Positions 49,625-60,361 of a stretch of DNA of 64,000 nucleotides are shown piece by piece. The stretch covers positions 26,417,951 through 26,481,950 of the forward strand of contig NC_031502.1 of assembly GCF_000237925.1 (NCBI RefSeq), written 5' to 3'. The notes under the pieces were generated by a model. The model did not search any database. It had not been told where the DNA came from and saw only the letters and a program-made list of their open reading frames with translations. Origin of the DNA: Schistosoma mansoni (Eukaryota > Platyhelminthes > Trematoda > Strigeidida > Schistosomatidae). A program made the position numbers and the translations under genes. Position 1 is the stretch's first letter; every line of letters begins with the position of its first letter.

Positions 49625-52600
49625 CTTACATTTAAGACTGTATACTGTTTATATTTGTAGCATCCAGTCATTCATTTTAATACTTAATTCTTTCTGGTTT
49701 ACAGAAAATATTATTCAGTCTGTCTTAATTTCACCTACCACCTGACACGCTTATGGAAAAATCCATGCAAATGCAGTGTCTAGATGAACACATGAGTCAT
49801 CTATCACTTAAAATACCGTAACTGACTTACTGATTAAAAATTTAAAGAATTTCATCATAATGGAACTACGAAGAATGTTTATTGTTCCCATATTTTGATA
49901 AATAAAGGTTTTCATTGGAACTTTTTGCTGAGGAATATTCACTTGTTTTCCTCATTCAGGATGTCAGTGTTCTTATATTGAGGTCTTGTTTTTAGTCATT
50001 AAAACTGGGATCTTTTGATAAATGTATGACTAAATTAAACTCGGGAGGAATTTTTTATCAAATAAATCTTGATGAAAGAAGTATAAAACTTATATGCCGT
50101 CAGAGAACATAAGATGGAATGCGCTTGTTTGTTGATAAAGATGGGTTAAAGTCTGACGAACTAAACTTCACAATTCCGTGCTTTAAATTTTAATGGTCTA
50201 ACTTGAGATAACGTACCATCTTGAAAGCTTATAGAATAACTGCTGCTGTATGTTTTGTTATATCAATCTAAGCCTTACTTAGTTGAACAATATATTTGTT
50301 TTTACTTTCATATGTCAGTGGTCTTGCTTACTCGTTGTTAGTTAGGTTTCGTGTCATTATTTATTAATAAAAAAATTTCTGGATTAAACAGGATATTATG
50401 TATAGTAAATCAGTAGTAAGGTGTTATATATCTTCTGATGTGCCTAATATTGTTTTTAGTTAGGTACAGCGGTTTTTTTTATATAAAGCTTACACTTCAG
50501 AAAGAACATCAGAAAGAGTGCTATAACACATTCTTTATAAGGTTATCAAGGGTTTACGCTTGACAAAGTAGTTCCCAGTTTATTATTTTCATTTAATGTG
50601 CATATAAACGATTGTCTCGACAAATATTATCCATCACTTTATAATGGCGCTGGTGTCTTCGTTAACAGATATCTCTTTATTAGAAGGCGGTTTTGTGGAG
50701 ATTTTAGTAATTTTATGTAGTTGAAATCATCAGTCAATTGAAGCTAGACCACCATGGAAAACCTGGAAGCACTGGACGGCCGTTTCGTCCTATTGTGGGA
50801 GTCATCAGCAGTGCGCGCCCACGATCCCGCCTCGTGAGATATCTCTTTTCATGTTGCGAAAAAATTGCGAAGTAATTTGAACAACTAGAAATAGATTAAA
50901 ACTTTGTAATCTAGTATTACTTCAATGACTATGTTTTTCGGTCACTGATGGGTTTTATAGAGTCAGTTTTAAATCAAACTATGAACCACTGTTGGATCGA
51001 TTCTTAGTGGATTAAATACTATTCACTGAAGACAACTGATATCACGAGCGAATGCTCAATTTAAAGCCCGTCTTTAGAACTTTCCAGTGAATTGAATCCA
51101 TAAAATGTACTAAAACAAAATATTTCATTTCAATCCAATGTTTATGTAAGTTCCATATAAAGAATAAATAAATATATTGCTGCAGAATATTTAAAAATCG
51201 ACATTACTGCTGATGTCATCTTTTGTAGTCAACTTGGTATTCACCATGTTATTGTATTAAACTACTAATAACTTACACTCTGATTATCTGATCGTACAAA
51301 ATAAAATTTAGAAAAATCTCTCGTTGGTCATCTTTTCGTTTATGAAAGCACAATAAGTAAGATGGATTGTGAATGTATTTTCCATGATTCCTATTCTTTT
51401 GATGAATCGATGGACGTATGAATTCGTGCCTCCGAATTGTAACAAGATGTCAGGTTGCAAAAGTTCAGTGGTCACGAAGTGACCAACCAAAATTTAAGAA
51501 ATTTATTACAACATCATTCATTTCACTTAAAAACTACAATAAGATACAAAGGATAACAAAGAGAGTTGAAATAACTGACTCATTCACATTTAGATTAATA
51601 AAACTACATTTTTATTACTACCTTGCTGACTAATCCAAACAAATGAACAATCATTAAGCCTTTATCATCAATCGACACAATTTAATAAATCATGACCTTT
51701 AAATGATTGTTGACATTAAATAGAACTGCTTTTCTTTATCACTTTTTCTTCTCATGCAACTGACTACTCATAGGTGCACAAACATATGCATACTAATATA
51801 ACTTACATATTTCGGAATATCATTGTTGCGCATGCTTATTTCAGTAATCACAACTGACAAGAAGTAATCTTTTTAAATTTTTAATAGTCTGTCATTTATT
51901 TCCCTAAACAGCCTAACAGAACATAGAAGTATTCGGTAACTACTGTTTCTTGTTATTAGGAAATTATGGAGTTGAAATGAAGGGATGACAAAATATAAAG
52001 TCCTTTTTACAAAATAACATAAACTTGATGTCTATTTAAGTAATGATTTACAAACAGTGCGTATTTCAGGCTAGTGATGAAACATTCTAATTTTAAGTAA
52101 CCCGTATAACTAGCCTTTTGGGAAATATTGTTTGTATGTGTCATGTAATGGCGCCATAACAAGGTTTCAGATTTTTTAAGGTTAACTTACATATGTAACA
52201 TAGTAAGTGTAACAGAGTGGCGCCATTCCACATGTCAACAACATGCAGTGCTTCCTGCTATGCATTCAAACATAGGGTCATCTTTTAAACTAGTTAGAAA
52301 TAGGGTGTGGGTAATATTCCATCTTAACTTTATTGTATTAGAGATTATTATAGGTATGATTATCATCCTTTTCACCGGTCATCATTATCATTGTCACAGT
52401 AATATTTCTATGGCATTTTGTAAAATCTAGTCTACACAACTTTTCTATGCTCTTCTTTTTCTTCAGCATTTACCCCTACCCACAGTCTCAGTCGTAAAGA
52501 TGATCTGAGAATTTACTTAGTTTTAAGAAAATACAGAATATTGTTATAACTAAAGTCTGTGGTCAGCTGTCATATTATTTCGCAACTATCCTGAAATTTT

Positions 52601-55600
52601 AAGCTGATTAGCAGGCGCGTATTGCAACAAATGTCATAAAATAGCTGGTAAACTATTGTTAATCGAGAAAACACCGTCATTATTTTTTTATCTTAAAAAA
52701 CTGACTTCCAAAACAAGTCATTTTAATCAGATTTAACTAACCGGTTTCAAATAGTAATAATAATTAGATGAATTTTTATCTCATGAAAGACAATGAATTC
52801 CATGTTATTAATGTGTCATCGAATCAGTCTTAAATATATAGCTTCATATGGTATTTAATGGACGTTATGGATAGTGAAATATTTTCAATAATCTCTTTAA
52901 GATAGACAATTCACCATAATGAACGCTGTTGCGAATAGCCCTCAAGCTCATATATTGATCGGCGGTTTTAAGCTAAAATGGTGTTCTAGAATCTTTTTTC
53001 ATTTATTATTGATAGACAGGTGATACTATGTTTCAGAGGAAGTTGTGCTGCGATCTTGCGAGTGTGCTTCGCATAACTACGATATTCGTTGATCATGATG
53101 TTATTTCCGTTTTTATTTGATCATATCTAATTAATAACTATGCATCCTATCTGGAAACCCTAAATAATGTACCGTTCAAAATCGGATATCAGTTTTGGAT
53201 GTTTGTATACCATAAACCATAAAACTAAAAATTAAGTGTGAATACTTCCTTAATTTTAGTGAGAAAACCTTTATGACAAAAGGGTACCCAGAAATGCGAT
53301 TTTTTAAGTTGCACCTTCATAGAAGATAATTTATGATCACTGTACAACTATTTTCGTGCCATTTCCTCTCAAAAAGAGTTTAGCATGTTCCTCTTTCATA
53401 ACGGTATATGAAAGAAATTACTTGTTGAACTCTTTTATTAACCAAATTTAAACTATTATATTTCTCTCCACTGTACATGTTTTGTATGAAACTGAATGAT
53501 GTTTCTCAGCTCCTCAAACCAGGGTAGACGGAGACTAAAGCCCTCAACCAAACGACAGTAAAATTACAGCTTCGATCACTGAGCCTTTACCCCACTCTGC
53601 TAAACATTATACGTGTTGCCTATTACGTTTCACTTTCCACGTCTTCTGGATTTGTTCTAAACAGGAGTCATGACTCTTTTGTTAGCTTGTAAGCGCATAT
53701 TAAATTCCACGTTTGTTAGATATACAAGCAAGCAAATAAAATGACATAAAATATCTCTCAAGGAGTTGATTGGTTCAAATTCCTAAGTTTTATTACATCA
53801 TCGTATAGAAAAATTAACACGAATAATCAGAGATAAGACAACCGCAAATAAGATTTGTGGAGTGGGAACATTATTTGGGGATGGTTACATGATTTAAACC
53901 AAAGTAAAGATAAATAATTAATTTACTGATTTACCACCGTGTCAATAAGCCTTTTTGACCAGTAATTCACATAGTTTTGGAAACCCTGCTTAGAATCAAA
54001 ATATCTTTTTTGCCCTCATCAAACGAACAGTTGGGAGCGAAATGAAAAGATGCTCTGCTTTGATGTGGTGACTACTAGTTGTGTTCCATATTAATCGTAC
54101 AATAGTTATCATCAAACTTTGTAGTTTGGATTGTGGCGTAAGTATCCCAGAGAATTACTACCTCAATATGGTGGACAAAAAACATATTTTTCCTCACACA
54201 GGTTCAGCTAATCAGAAGACAGAATTTCATTCTGGACTAGGTTATTTATCTGCATAGATAAAATAAGAATACAGTCATTAACCTTAAATCTATTTACTAT
54301 TTCATTATTAACGGGGCATTGAAGTTTCAGAAAAATAATAGCATATGGTCTTTGTTGAAAAAGATAAAAAATAAAGAAGGGTGTGATGCTACTTTGAAGG
54401 AAAAGCTCTAAAATGTAAACCACATGAAATGACTTGTAAAAATTTACAAATCATGCCATAATACATTTTCAGAAAATACGGATATTTTTTTAACAATAAA
54501 TGGTTTTTACAGATGTGTAGTGCACGTCCAGGACCCTTAGGTCCAGGCTTCGATCCCTAATGAGGTTGTGGGTACGAAGTGTTATGGAGTTTCATACTAG
54601 AATGAATCAGTTGTCCAGTTCTCCCTGGCTTTCATTGGTAATCATAATGAGGTCAATCTTTAACGATTTTCACCTACATAGACTATAAGTATAGCCGCAA
54701 AATAATTTGAGGCATGGTAGATGTGTGATTACATGTGTTTTCTACTGAATCCAGTTTTTACTCATTCCAAGACGTGAATCCAATGTCACACATATCTGAT
54801 CTTGATAATCATTTGCAGTTTGCATGTGTAGATGTTGTTCATCTGATATTTTCAGTATATCGATCATATGTGGTCTGGATTGAGCTACTTTTACAAAGAT
54901 ATTTTAAAGAGTGTATTTCTACTCTAAAAAAGGCATTACAACATCGTTATTCTTTCCTTGTTTTGTTTTTAATATTTAGCCCCAAATAGTTATAATATTG
55001 ATGATGGATTAACATGTCGCCTAGATTTTTCACAATCAGGCAAATGTGTGGGATTCGGCTCAACAGCCAAACGTATGAATGATAAGTTAATTTTCGGCAG
55101 AAAATCTAGCGATGGATTAAGTGACATTCCTGGTCCTGGACAGTATAATCCACAAAAATGTGAAGGAAAATATACTTCGAAAGCTTTTGGCATTCCAAAG
55201 GCTAAAAGGGAGATATCGATGCCTCAATCGGTAGGATGAATCACTAGAGCTCTTTTGTGATGAATCTAATTAAACTATTTAAAATTATTTTCAGTACATA
55301 ACGGAATGGCATTCATTAGCGTTTTTGTTGATTTTCTCCATTTTTCAGTAATTTTTTAAAAAGATAAGATATTAAACTGATTGGACTCAATATTTATTAT
55401 CCGTCACTATAAATTAGTTTTTTTGGAGGATGGGTGAGAAATACATGGTTCTCCTTCACTTGCTTAATTTATAATTATAATGTAGGTGAGCGTCAGCTCT
55501 AAACCGGTAACCGGCAAACCAATAATATCACTTGATGAGGGAGTCGTCAGTTGATTGATTATTGAGATATGATGTAGAACATGTGTATCCTGTCACCGAA

Positions 55601-57874
55601 ACCACGATCTCTGTGTTAAGTCAACCAGCGATTTTGAAGATTGTATAATAATATCTGGTGATACATTTTATGATCCCTTTAAGACTGATAAAACGGTTTT
55701 TGCATATAGTTCTAACTTACAATATATTTATATTCTTGAGTTTATTAGCATTACACTTTTGTCATTAGAAGTTTGATTTTTTAGTGAGTAGGAATTGTTA
55801 CAAAAGTAGAAATTGTAATTGTGTGACAACCAATATCGTGAACTATTTAATTTCTCGTGTACCAGTAACTTAGTTATTTTAGTAAGATTTCGAAGTAAAT
55901 ACCTGTAATCCGTATATTTAAGTAGAAATATTATGCCATGTTTTATTCTTTGTTTTCAAATTTTTAGTCAGTACCCCCACCCGGAACATATGATTTTGGA
56001 AAATCTTTTGATGTGACACAGTGTAAACGTACCCCAGCTATACCTCGTACTATAGAAGGTAGGCAAAGAAGAAATTGCTTCTCCAATACTGCAGAAAGAT
56101 TCGGTAGACATTTTGAGTTGGGTCCAAAAGACCCTGATATGCCAGGCAAGCAATATTTTTCGAAGATCTGTTCAAAGTTAATATCAAATGTACTGTTGTA
56201 TGTGATACAGTTTTTATGATATTTTCCATAAACGGTGAACTGGCTAGTCAGTGATACTTTAAAAATTAGGGATATTCGTAAAATATTTTCAACATTTTCT
56301 TATGTGAATATTACATGACCATTATAGTGTCAATAAAAATAATTCCTTATAACATGGTATTTTATTAACAGTGTGTTCAGGAATTGTAACTTGAAATCCA
56401 TATACTATGTTTTCTAACCTTTGTACATACAATCTAGATCAGTTATTTTGTAAAAAAGAAGCAATCATGTTCTCATCTTGCTGTTTTTCAGGAGTAAATA
56501 TGTTGAAGTCAGAAAAAATATTGGATGACTAAAACTGGTTTTATAATGCATATGACTATCAAAGAAAAATAAGTAAATATTGTCTCCATAGAATAGTGAC
56601 GACAGACCCTAATGAGTGCATCGTCTAAGGTTTAGTAGAGTATAAAATAAGACAAAATAAGATTATATTTAAATACAAATAAGACCTTTTGGCTTTAATT
56701 GTCAAATTGTTGTAGCAGTCTCGAAGTTCTGATTTTCACAAGTAACAATGTGTACTAGAACAACATAACTTATTACACTGCCGCAAAACTGAAGAGCATC
56801 ATGGAATTTTCTGATAGATGGTTTATTTAATTATATTCCGTATGTATTTCGACCAGGCTCTAATTGTGTGTCGTTTTATATTTAATTCAAAAATCCAACT
56901 GCATTTGTCTGTATAGTGAAGTTTAATTTGTGACCTCTCAGTAATTCCTTCGTTTTGCTACATATTCCGAAATTTCATTTTACAGATGCAGTGCATCCTA
57001 AATCCTTTTATACCATGATCGTAATCTGTAGTAGCGTTTTCCATGAGTTCATAGCTTGACGATACCAAGTGTTTCATCAATTCAGAGTCGGAAATGACGA
57101 AAAAGAAATAGAACGAGTTCACCTGAATGTATTATAACTGTTACACGCTTTAATTTGTTTGGATAAACAGAAAACTACGCTAACAGGTGATATTGAGGCA
57201 ATCCATCCAACCTTTTGTTAGATATTATTTCAAGACTATGTCGTCCACATCAAATCTTCCAGTTTTTTTTGCACAGAAGACTCTAGTGGAAAAGCTGTTC
57301 AAAAAAGTGGATTTTTAAAGTTAGCTTATATTTAGATAAAATTAAACATTTTAGGAATAATTCGGTTGCATTCTAGTTTTTCAAAATAATAGAATGTGCT
57401 GATTAAGTACTGATTAAGTGGATTCAGATATTTGAACTCAGTTTGTAATACCTGAGTGACTTTGAAACAAATCGGGAAATAGGAAAGAAGCTAAGAAGCT
57501 ACTTCCTATTTGAACGCCTTATGTTATATGCAGAGAGCAAGATAAATGATTGACAGAATAGCAAGTCCAAGACTATTGAGTGACTTTGGCGAGAGAAATG
57601 GATCAAAAATATGATATTATGCTATTTCAGAGAACAAAGTTGTGGATTTAATTCTTGGTGAGTGATCACAACGAAATATTATGGTTGATAAAATTATTTT
57701 CGAGTGTTTTAATAATTATTGAGAATAAATGTACATGATGTGTCTCCACTGCTAATAGGTCCAGCAGAATATTATATATTGGAAACTAAACCTCAAAAAG
57801 GAAAGTTTGTTTATCAGTCGGAGAGATTCAAAGAAACAGAAAAAGAACAACTTCCTGGTCCAGCAGATTACGAG
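30319..57874 (+). CDS. STPG2: STPG2-like sperm-tail PG-rich repeat protein, exons 1-8 (3' end not in view)
   Basis: Eight exons join in frame to 501 codons: 30319-30549, 34889-35077, 37533-37736, 38892-39074, 42233-42383, 54980-55230, 55968-56145, 57759-57874. The start MYDRQERIF matches my memory of the vertebrate STPG2 start MYDR, and an in-frame TAG precedes it. The protein is a string of SHIPPO/STPG repeats of the form PGP..Y: GPGSY, PSPAEY, GPGPETY, SVGPGKY, TPGPNAY, RPGAPNSY (across a splice), IPGPGQY, VPPPGTY, MPGPAEYY (across a splice) and LPGPADY. Family proteins associate with axonemal or ciliary microtubules and are expressed in testis, so a role in sperm or cilia is inferred. At 501+ residues it already exceeds the vertebrate length I recall (about 460). 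No stop codon found; the gene probably runs past 64000. Confidence 0.9.
33056..33245 (+). mobile_element. Short RTE deletion derivative (5' end joined to 3' end)
   Basis: A GC-rich block starting ctccgcctgtagctcttctg, with gagggttgggcatggggtt, resembles the 5' leader of schistosome RTE elements as I remember it. It passes directly into the RTE 3' block (atgctggtcggcggcctatg, aacaggcgtaag) and a (GTT)n tail. No coding sequence; about 190 bp. Looks like a non-autonomous internally deleted copy. Confidence 0.65.
33849..33880. repeat. (TA)n microsatellite
   Basis: About 16 TA units. Confidence 0.95.
34889..35077 (+). CDS. STPG2: STPG2-like exon 2
   Basis: 63 codons, GCSSIANKAKRF to KRLTS, with GPGPETYNI repeat. 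Acceptor ccatacag, donor TCT|gtaagt, phase 0 both sides. Confidence 0.9.
36080..36680 (-). mobile_element. RTE-type LINE C-terminal fragment
   Basis: The minus strand gives SVYELKNELTV, then EDIIRLLVFGPKCLQSIART, then MMAGVGVGRKKVRVGQSKTQ: the typical post-RT region (LLVFDHRCLR.IAR, GV..GWKKVRGGQ) with many stops. Confidence 0.6.
36690..36870 (+). mobile_element. Inverted LINE C-terminal fragment
   Basis: The plus strand gives IATVCWDH and YESSSTQ / NLHRLR with LGHITYAK (36765-36830), the same protein region as the neighbouring minus-strand fragment. So two copies, or one rearranged copy, lie tail to head. Confidence 0.5.
37533..37736 (+). CDS. STPG2: STPG2-like exon 3
   Basis: 68 codons, YEIIPDVRF to GCGWSKS. 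Repeat motifs IPSGDY and LGPAFYGP. Donor AGT|gtgagt, phase 0. Confidence 0.9.
37737..38891 (+). other. STPG2-like intron 3 (1.2 kb)
   Basis: gtgagt...tctttcag. Holds a degraded hammerhead SINE at 38570-38720. Confidence 0.8.
38570..38720 (+). repeat. Hammerhead-bearing SINE, degraded, sense orientation
   Basis: The core reads CCGAGGA where CUGANGA is needed, then GUCCC...GGAC and GGAA where GAAA is needed, then AUCC and GUC at about 38639-38641. Two invariant positions are changed, so cleavage is not expected. Downstream tcgggttttcagtgggggtc matches the tail pattern of the 50.7 kb copy. Confidence 0.72.
38892..39074 (+). CDS. STPG2: STPG2-like exon 4
   Basis: 61 codons, TSERYLPYR to YELHKQ, with SVGPGKYDPYND. 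Donor CAA|gtatct, phase 0. Confidence 0.88.
39831..39866. repeat. (TA)n microsatellite
   Basis: 18 TA units. Confidence 0.95.
40380..40795 (-). repeat. Hammerhead satellite dimer (333-bp period), degraded
   Basis: Two minus-strand hammerhead cores; the conserved ttcgtcc blocks lie at 40411-40417 and 40744-40750, 333 bp apart, close to the unit length I recall for schistosome hammerhead satellite. The first core reads CUGACUA (G to U at the eighth position of the numbered core); the second reads AUGAUGA (first C changed). Both are probably inactive. The linker contains gtgcggattgcctcga, shared with the inverted copy. Confidence 0.75.
40800..41090 (+). repeat. Inverted hammerhead satellite unit, degraded
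   Basis: Plus-strand unit with aactctgggatgcaggtac, core CUGACUA, and CAAAA in place of CGAAA, then the same linker (tcgaggcaatccgcac) in opposite orientation to 40380-40795. Inactive core. Together the two form an inverted repeat of about 290-bp arms. Confidence 0.72.
41133..41174. repeat. (TA)n microsatellite
   Basis: About 20 TA units. Confidence 0.95.
42029..42056 (+). mobile_element. RTE 5'-leader-like scrap
   Basis: actccgccagtagcccctcc resembles the start of the 33056 element. Very short. Confidence 0.35.
42233..42383 (+). CDS. STPG2: STPG2-like exon 5
   Basis: 151 nt, RFKEKVIDTPGPNAYDLK to SDARP+G. Acceptor ttgttaag|AGA is weak, but the stronger-looking cacag at 42198 would bring an in-frame stop. 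Donor CAG|gtgggt, phase 1. Confidence 0.82.
46459..46488. repeat. (TA)n microsatellite
   Basis: 15 TA units. Confidence 0.95.
49586..49623. repeat. (TA)n microsatellite
   Basis: About 19 TA units. Confidence 0.95.
50720..50850 (-). repeat. Hammerhead-bearing SINE, well-preserved core, antisense to STPG2
   Basis: On the minus strand: CUGAUGA (50802-50808), stem II UCC/GGA with a C-C mismatch at its base, GAAAC, palindromic CGGCCG as stem III, and GUC at 50775-50777. Stem I pairs GCACUG (50769-50774) with CAGUGC (50809-50814), six perfect pairs. The tail (ttccaggttttccatggtgg) is typical of schistosome Sm-alpha copies as I remember them. Only the 10.1/11.1 closing pair is off. Confidence 0.82.
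54500..54690 (+). repeat. Degraded tRNA-like SINE with hammerhead relic, sense orientation
   Basis: Has a B-box-like aggcttcgatccc (about 54546-54558), then gagtttcatactagaatgaa and gtccagttctccctgg in the place of the ribozyme. The alignment to the 38.6 kb copy is clear by eye, but the catalytic core is destroyed. Confidence 0.65.
54980..55230 (+). CDS. STPG2: STPG2-like exon 6
   Basis: 251 nt, PNSYNIDDGLTCRL to EISMPQS, with IPGPGQYNPQK. Acceptor aatatttag, donor TCG|gtagga, phase 1 in, 0 out. Confidence 0.9.
55231..55967 (+). other. STPG2-like intron 6 (737 bp)
   Basis: gtagga...tttttag. Nothing else recognised. Confidence 0.85.
55968..56145 (+). CDS. STPG2: STPG2-like exon 7
   Basis: 178 nt, SVPPPGTYDFGKSF to DPDMP+G. 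Ends at a GC donor (CCAG|gcaagc). Reading on reaches a stop without further repeats, while the GC splice completes MPGPAEYY. Confidence 0.88.
56146..57758 (+). other. STPG2-like intron 7 (1.6 kb, GC-AG)
   Basis: Starts gcaagc, ends ctaatag. Phase 1. Otherwise featureless AT-rich sequence. Confidence 0.78.
57759..57874 (+). CDS. STPG2: STPG2-like exon 8
   Basis: 116 nt, PAEYYILETKPQKGKF to LPGPADYE. Donor GAG|gtaata, phase 0. Last exon I can support. Confidence 0.88.
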
Positions 57875-59716
57875 GTAATAATAATAATAGTAAAACAATG
57901 ATGTAGCTGGGATATCCCAATGAGTATAAATTTTAATTTCTTACGTTTCATGACTTGATATAAACCATTTGTTAACAGTTAAACAATAAATTGCCGGATT
58001 TAGCTATTGGTGTATTAACTTTAAAAAAGAAATTCAAATTTCTACTCATTGGAATACCACAAACATCCCTTAATTTTGTTACTAACTTTCTACTTAATGC
58101 TCAATTTATTTGAAATTATCGAGTCAAACTTGGTGTTGGTACCTCATTTACATGAACTTTTATCTTGTGAATAACAATAGAGGTTGGAATATTATTCACC
58201 CTTGATTGGATACATTGTAAGTAATGGTGCACTATTAAGTCATCTTATAAATTTTCATAAATATCAATACTTTTGAAGAAAAATACTTCAAGGTTTAGAT
58301 GACTAATATTTGTACTAATGATTTTTAAGTACATTAAGAGCAGATAAAAGAGTTATTGAGATTATATTTTGAACAAAATCAGACATGATCGACTGTCAGT
58401 GTTTAATTGATCTTAAAAATTTCATTTCACGGTAATAATTAAAAATCTTTCACATTGAACTAGTTTTCGGTAAAACACCAAAGTAAGTGATAATCATGCA
58501 TTATTTAGTGGCTAATTTCAAAATGGAATTTTGGAGTTCTAGTGAATAATCGTGACAGCATTCAGTCATGTTGGAAGTGAGACAGTTATTAATTTGGATT
58601 ATGGTCATGCTGTGTCACCAAAGGATTGAATTTAGTAATGTAGATCATTTGGTTTATAGATAGTCGTTGTTCAGTGCTTTCTTATCTTTAGTGGTTCTTC
58701 AACTGGTATCGGTCCGTCAAGAAAACATTTCTGAAATTTTCTACGTCGATTTATTTGAATGCGTTTCTTCTATAATGGTCATTAATTTAGAAAAAACCAA
58801 GGTAATTCCAAATGCAATACTTTAGAAACAATAGGATGTAAGAAAACTGGGAAAAGTTAATAAAACTAGTTTTCCAATTGTAAATTACAGCACGCAAATA
58901 AAGATATTTGGAAAGTCCCACTTTTTGGTTAATTTAGGAAACTTAGTTATAGAAATCAACTTATGTTTTTTTATTAGAAATCGTATATGAACTCGAAAAT
59001 AATTCCGAAGGCAAAACACTGTGAATCCCTGAATTTATTATAAATAAATATCTTGTACAAAAAGAATTTTCGTTATTTTTATGTTCATCAACAATATTTG
59101 ATGAATGCAGTACGTAACTATATCTCTGATTTGTTTATAAAAAAATAAATATACGAACATATAGAGAACAGAAGTGACAAACTAAGTAGAACAAATCAAG
59201 CCAGTTTTATTTTATCAGATTATAGTCTCCTATCTATAATTTACATTCTCTAACTATCAAATAATAGTTCATTGGAAAATGACTAGCCGGTTGGTAAAGT
59301 AAATATTTACTAAGCAATTAAACCGAAGCTTGGATCAATGATTTGACTATGCTCAGAAAAACCTGGCCAAAGTAACCATGAGATCATTTGACAGTGATAA
59401 TTTAAAGACATTAGGTATATAATTTGAAATATTTCAGCTTAGTTAACAACTTACGTAATTAAATATCTAATTTTAACCCAAGGTTGTTGTAATAATGTGA
59501 CTGAAGCTTTGGTGAACTTTCAAAAAGTAATTATCGATATTTTTCACCACCTTAATAACTCCTTTAATATGGTCACCTATGACTTTGCTTCTAAAAATGA
59601 ACGTATTATCTTAGGTTTGAAAGCTAAGACCTGTCTACTCAGAAATATATAATTACTTGATCTTCTCAAAAACCTATCGGTCTCCAACTAAAGTGAAGGA
59701 AAGTACTTTTGATAGT
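57875..59716. other. Probable STPG2-like intron 8, first part
   Basis: AT-rich, no coding or repeat motif recognised. Confidence 0.45.
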
Positions 59717-59893
59717 AAGTGGTTGGGAGTTGTAGGCTGGAAACCATGGATCTGGGTTTCGTGCTAGCTGGCATTCGTCAGGAAGAGTTTCTTACAATCT
59801 TGAGGGGACTGATGCTCCTTCTGGGATTCGAAAACGCATCACCCAGCATCATCTGTGACGTTACCATTGAGTTGTTTGGCCCTCAGGATGCTT
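59717..59893 (-). repeat. Diverged tRNA-derived SINE with hammerhead
   Basis: Minus-strand copy of the 9885-10060 unit: A-box-like block at 59861-59880, B-box-like block near 59824-59835, hammerhead with CUGACGA (59775-59781), UGC/GCA stem II, GAAAC and AUC as cleavage triplet. The base pairs closing stem I and stem II are lost, so activity is doubtful. Confidence 0.72.
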
Positions 59894-60328
59894 GTGATCT
59901 ATTCTCTAAATACGTAACTAATTGTTTTGCGCAATTCACCTCATTTTCTTTTGAGCCAAAACTCTTCTTCAGCTTTCGGATCAACTACTTTTGATTGTTA
60001 TATGTATTTCACTATGAATCGGCTGCTATTTTATAGGCTGTAAACCTTCGATTTCACAAAAGCCGATAAAAAATTACAAGAGTATTTCTCCCGTGAACTG
60101 GTTTCGAATTCAGTATCGTTTGAAACCGTTGGGGGACTGAGTAGCTTCTGCACAGAAAAATCTCTGCCGTTGTGATAAATTGTTACCTTAGTATTCATTA
60201 TGCAACTCTTTACAAACATGTGGTTTGTGCATAACTAAATGTCCAAGTATATTGTAAGGATGAAATCTTATTATTTCACCAAAACGTTTTAGAGTAGAAA
60301 AGATATTCATTGCAAAATATTTTATCAA

Positions 60329-60361
60329 ATATATATATATATATATTATATATATATATAT
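60329..60361. repeat. TA tract flanked by a direct repeat
   Basis: Interrupted (TA)n with atattttatcaaat on both sides. Confidence 0.9.

Larger units (their letters stand above)
42384..54979 (+). other. STPG2-like intron 5 (12.6 kb)
   Basis: Joins G|CC in phase 1 to give RPGAPNSYNI, a proper STPG repeat, which supports this long intron. Contents: TA tracts at 46459 and 49586, hammerhead SINEs at 50720-50850 (antisense) and 54500-54690 (sense). No exon-like or other gene sequence seen in 43000-50700 or 50850-54500. Confidence 0.78.
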
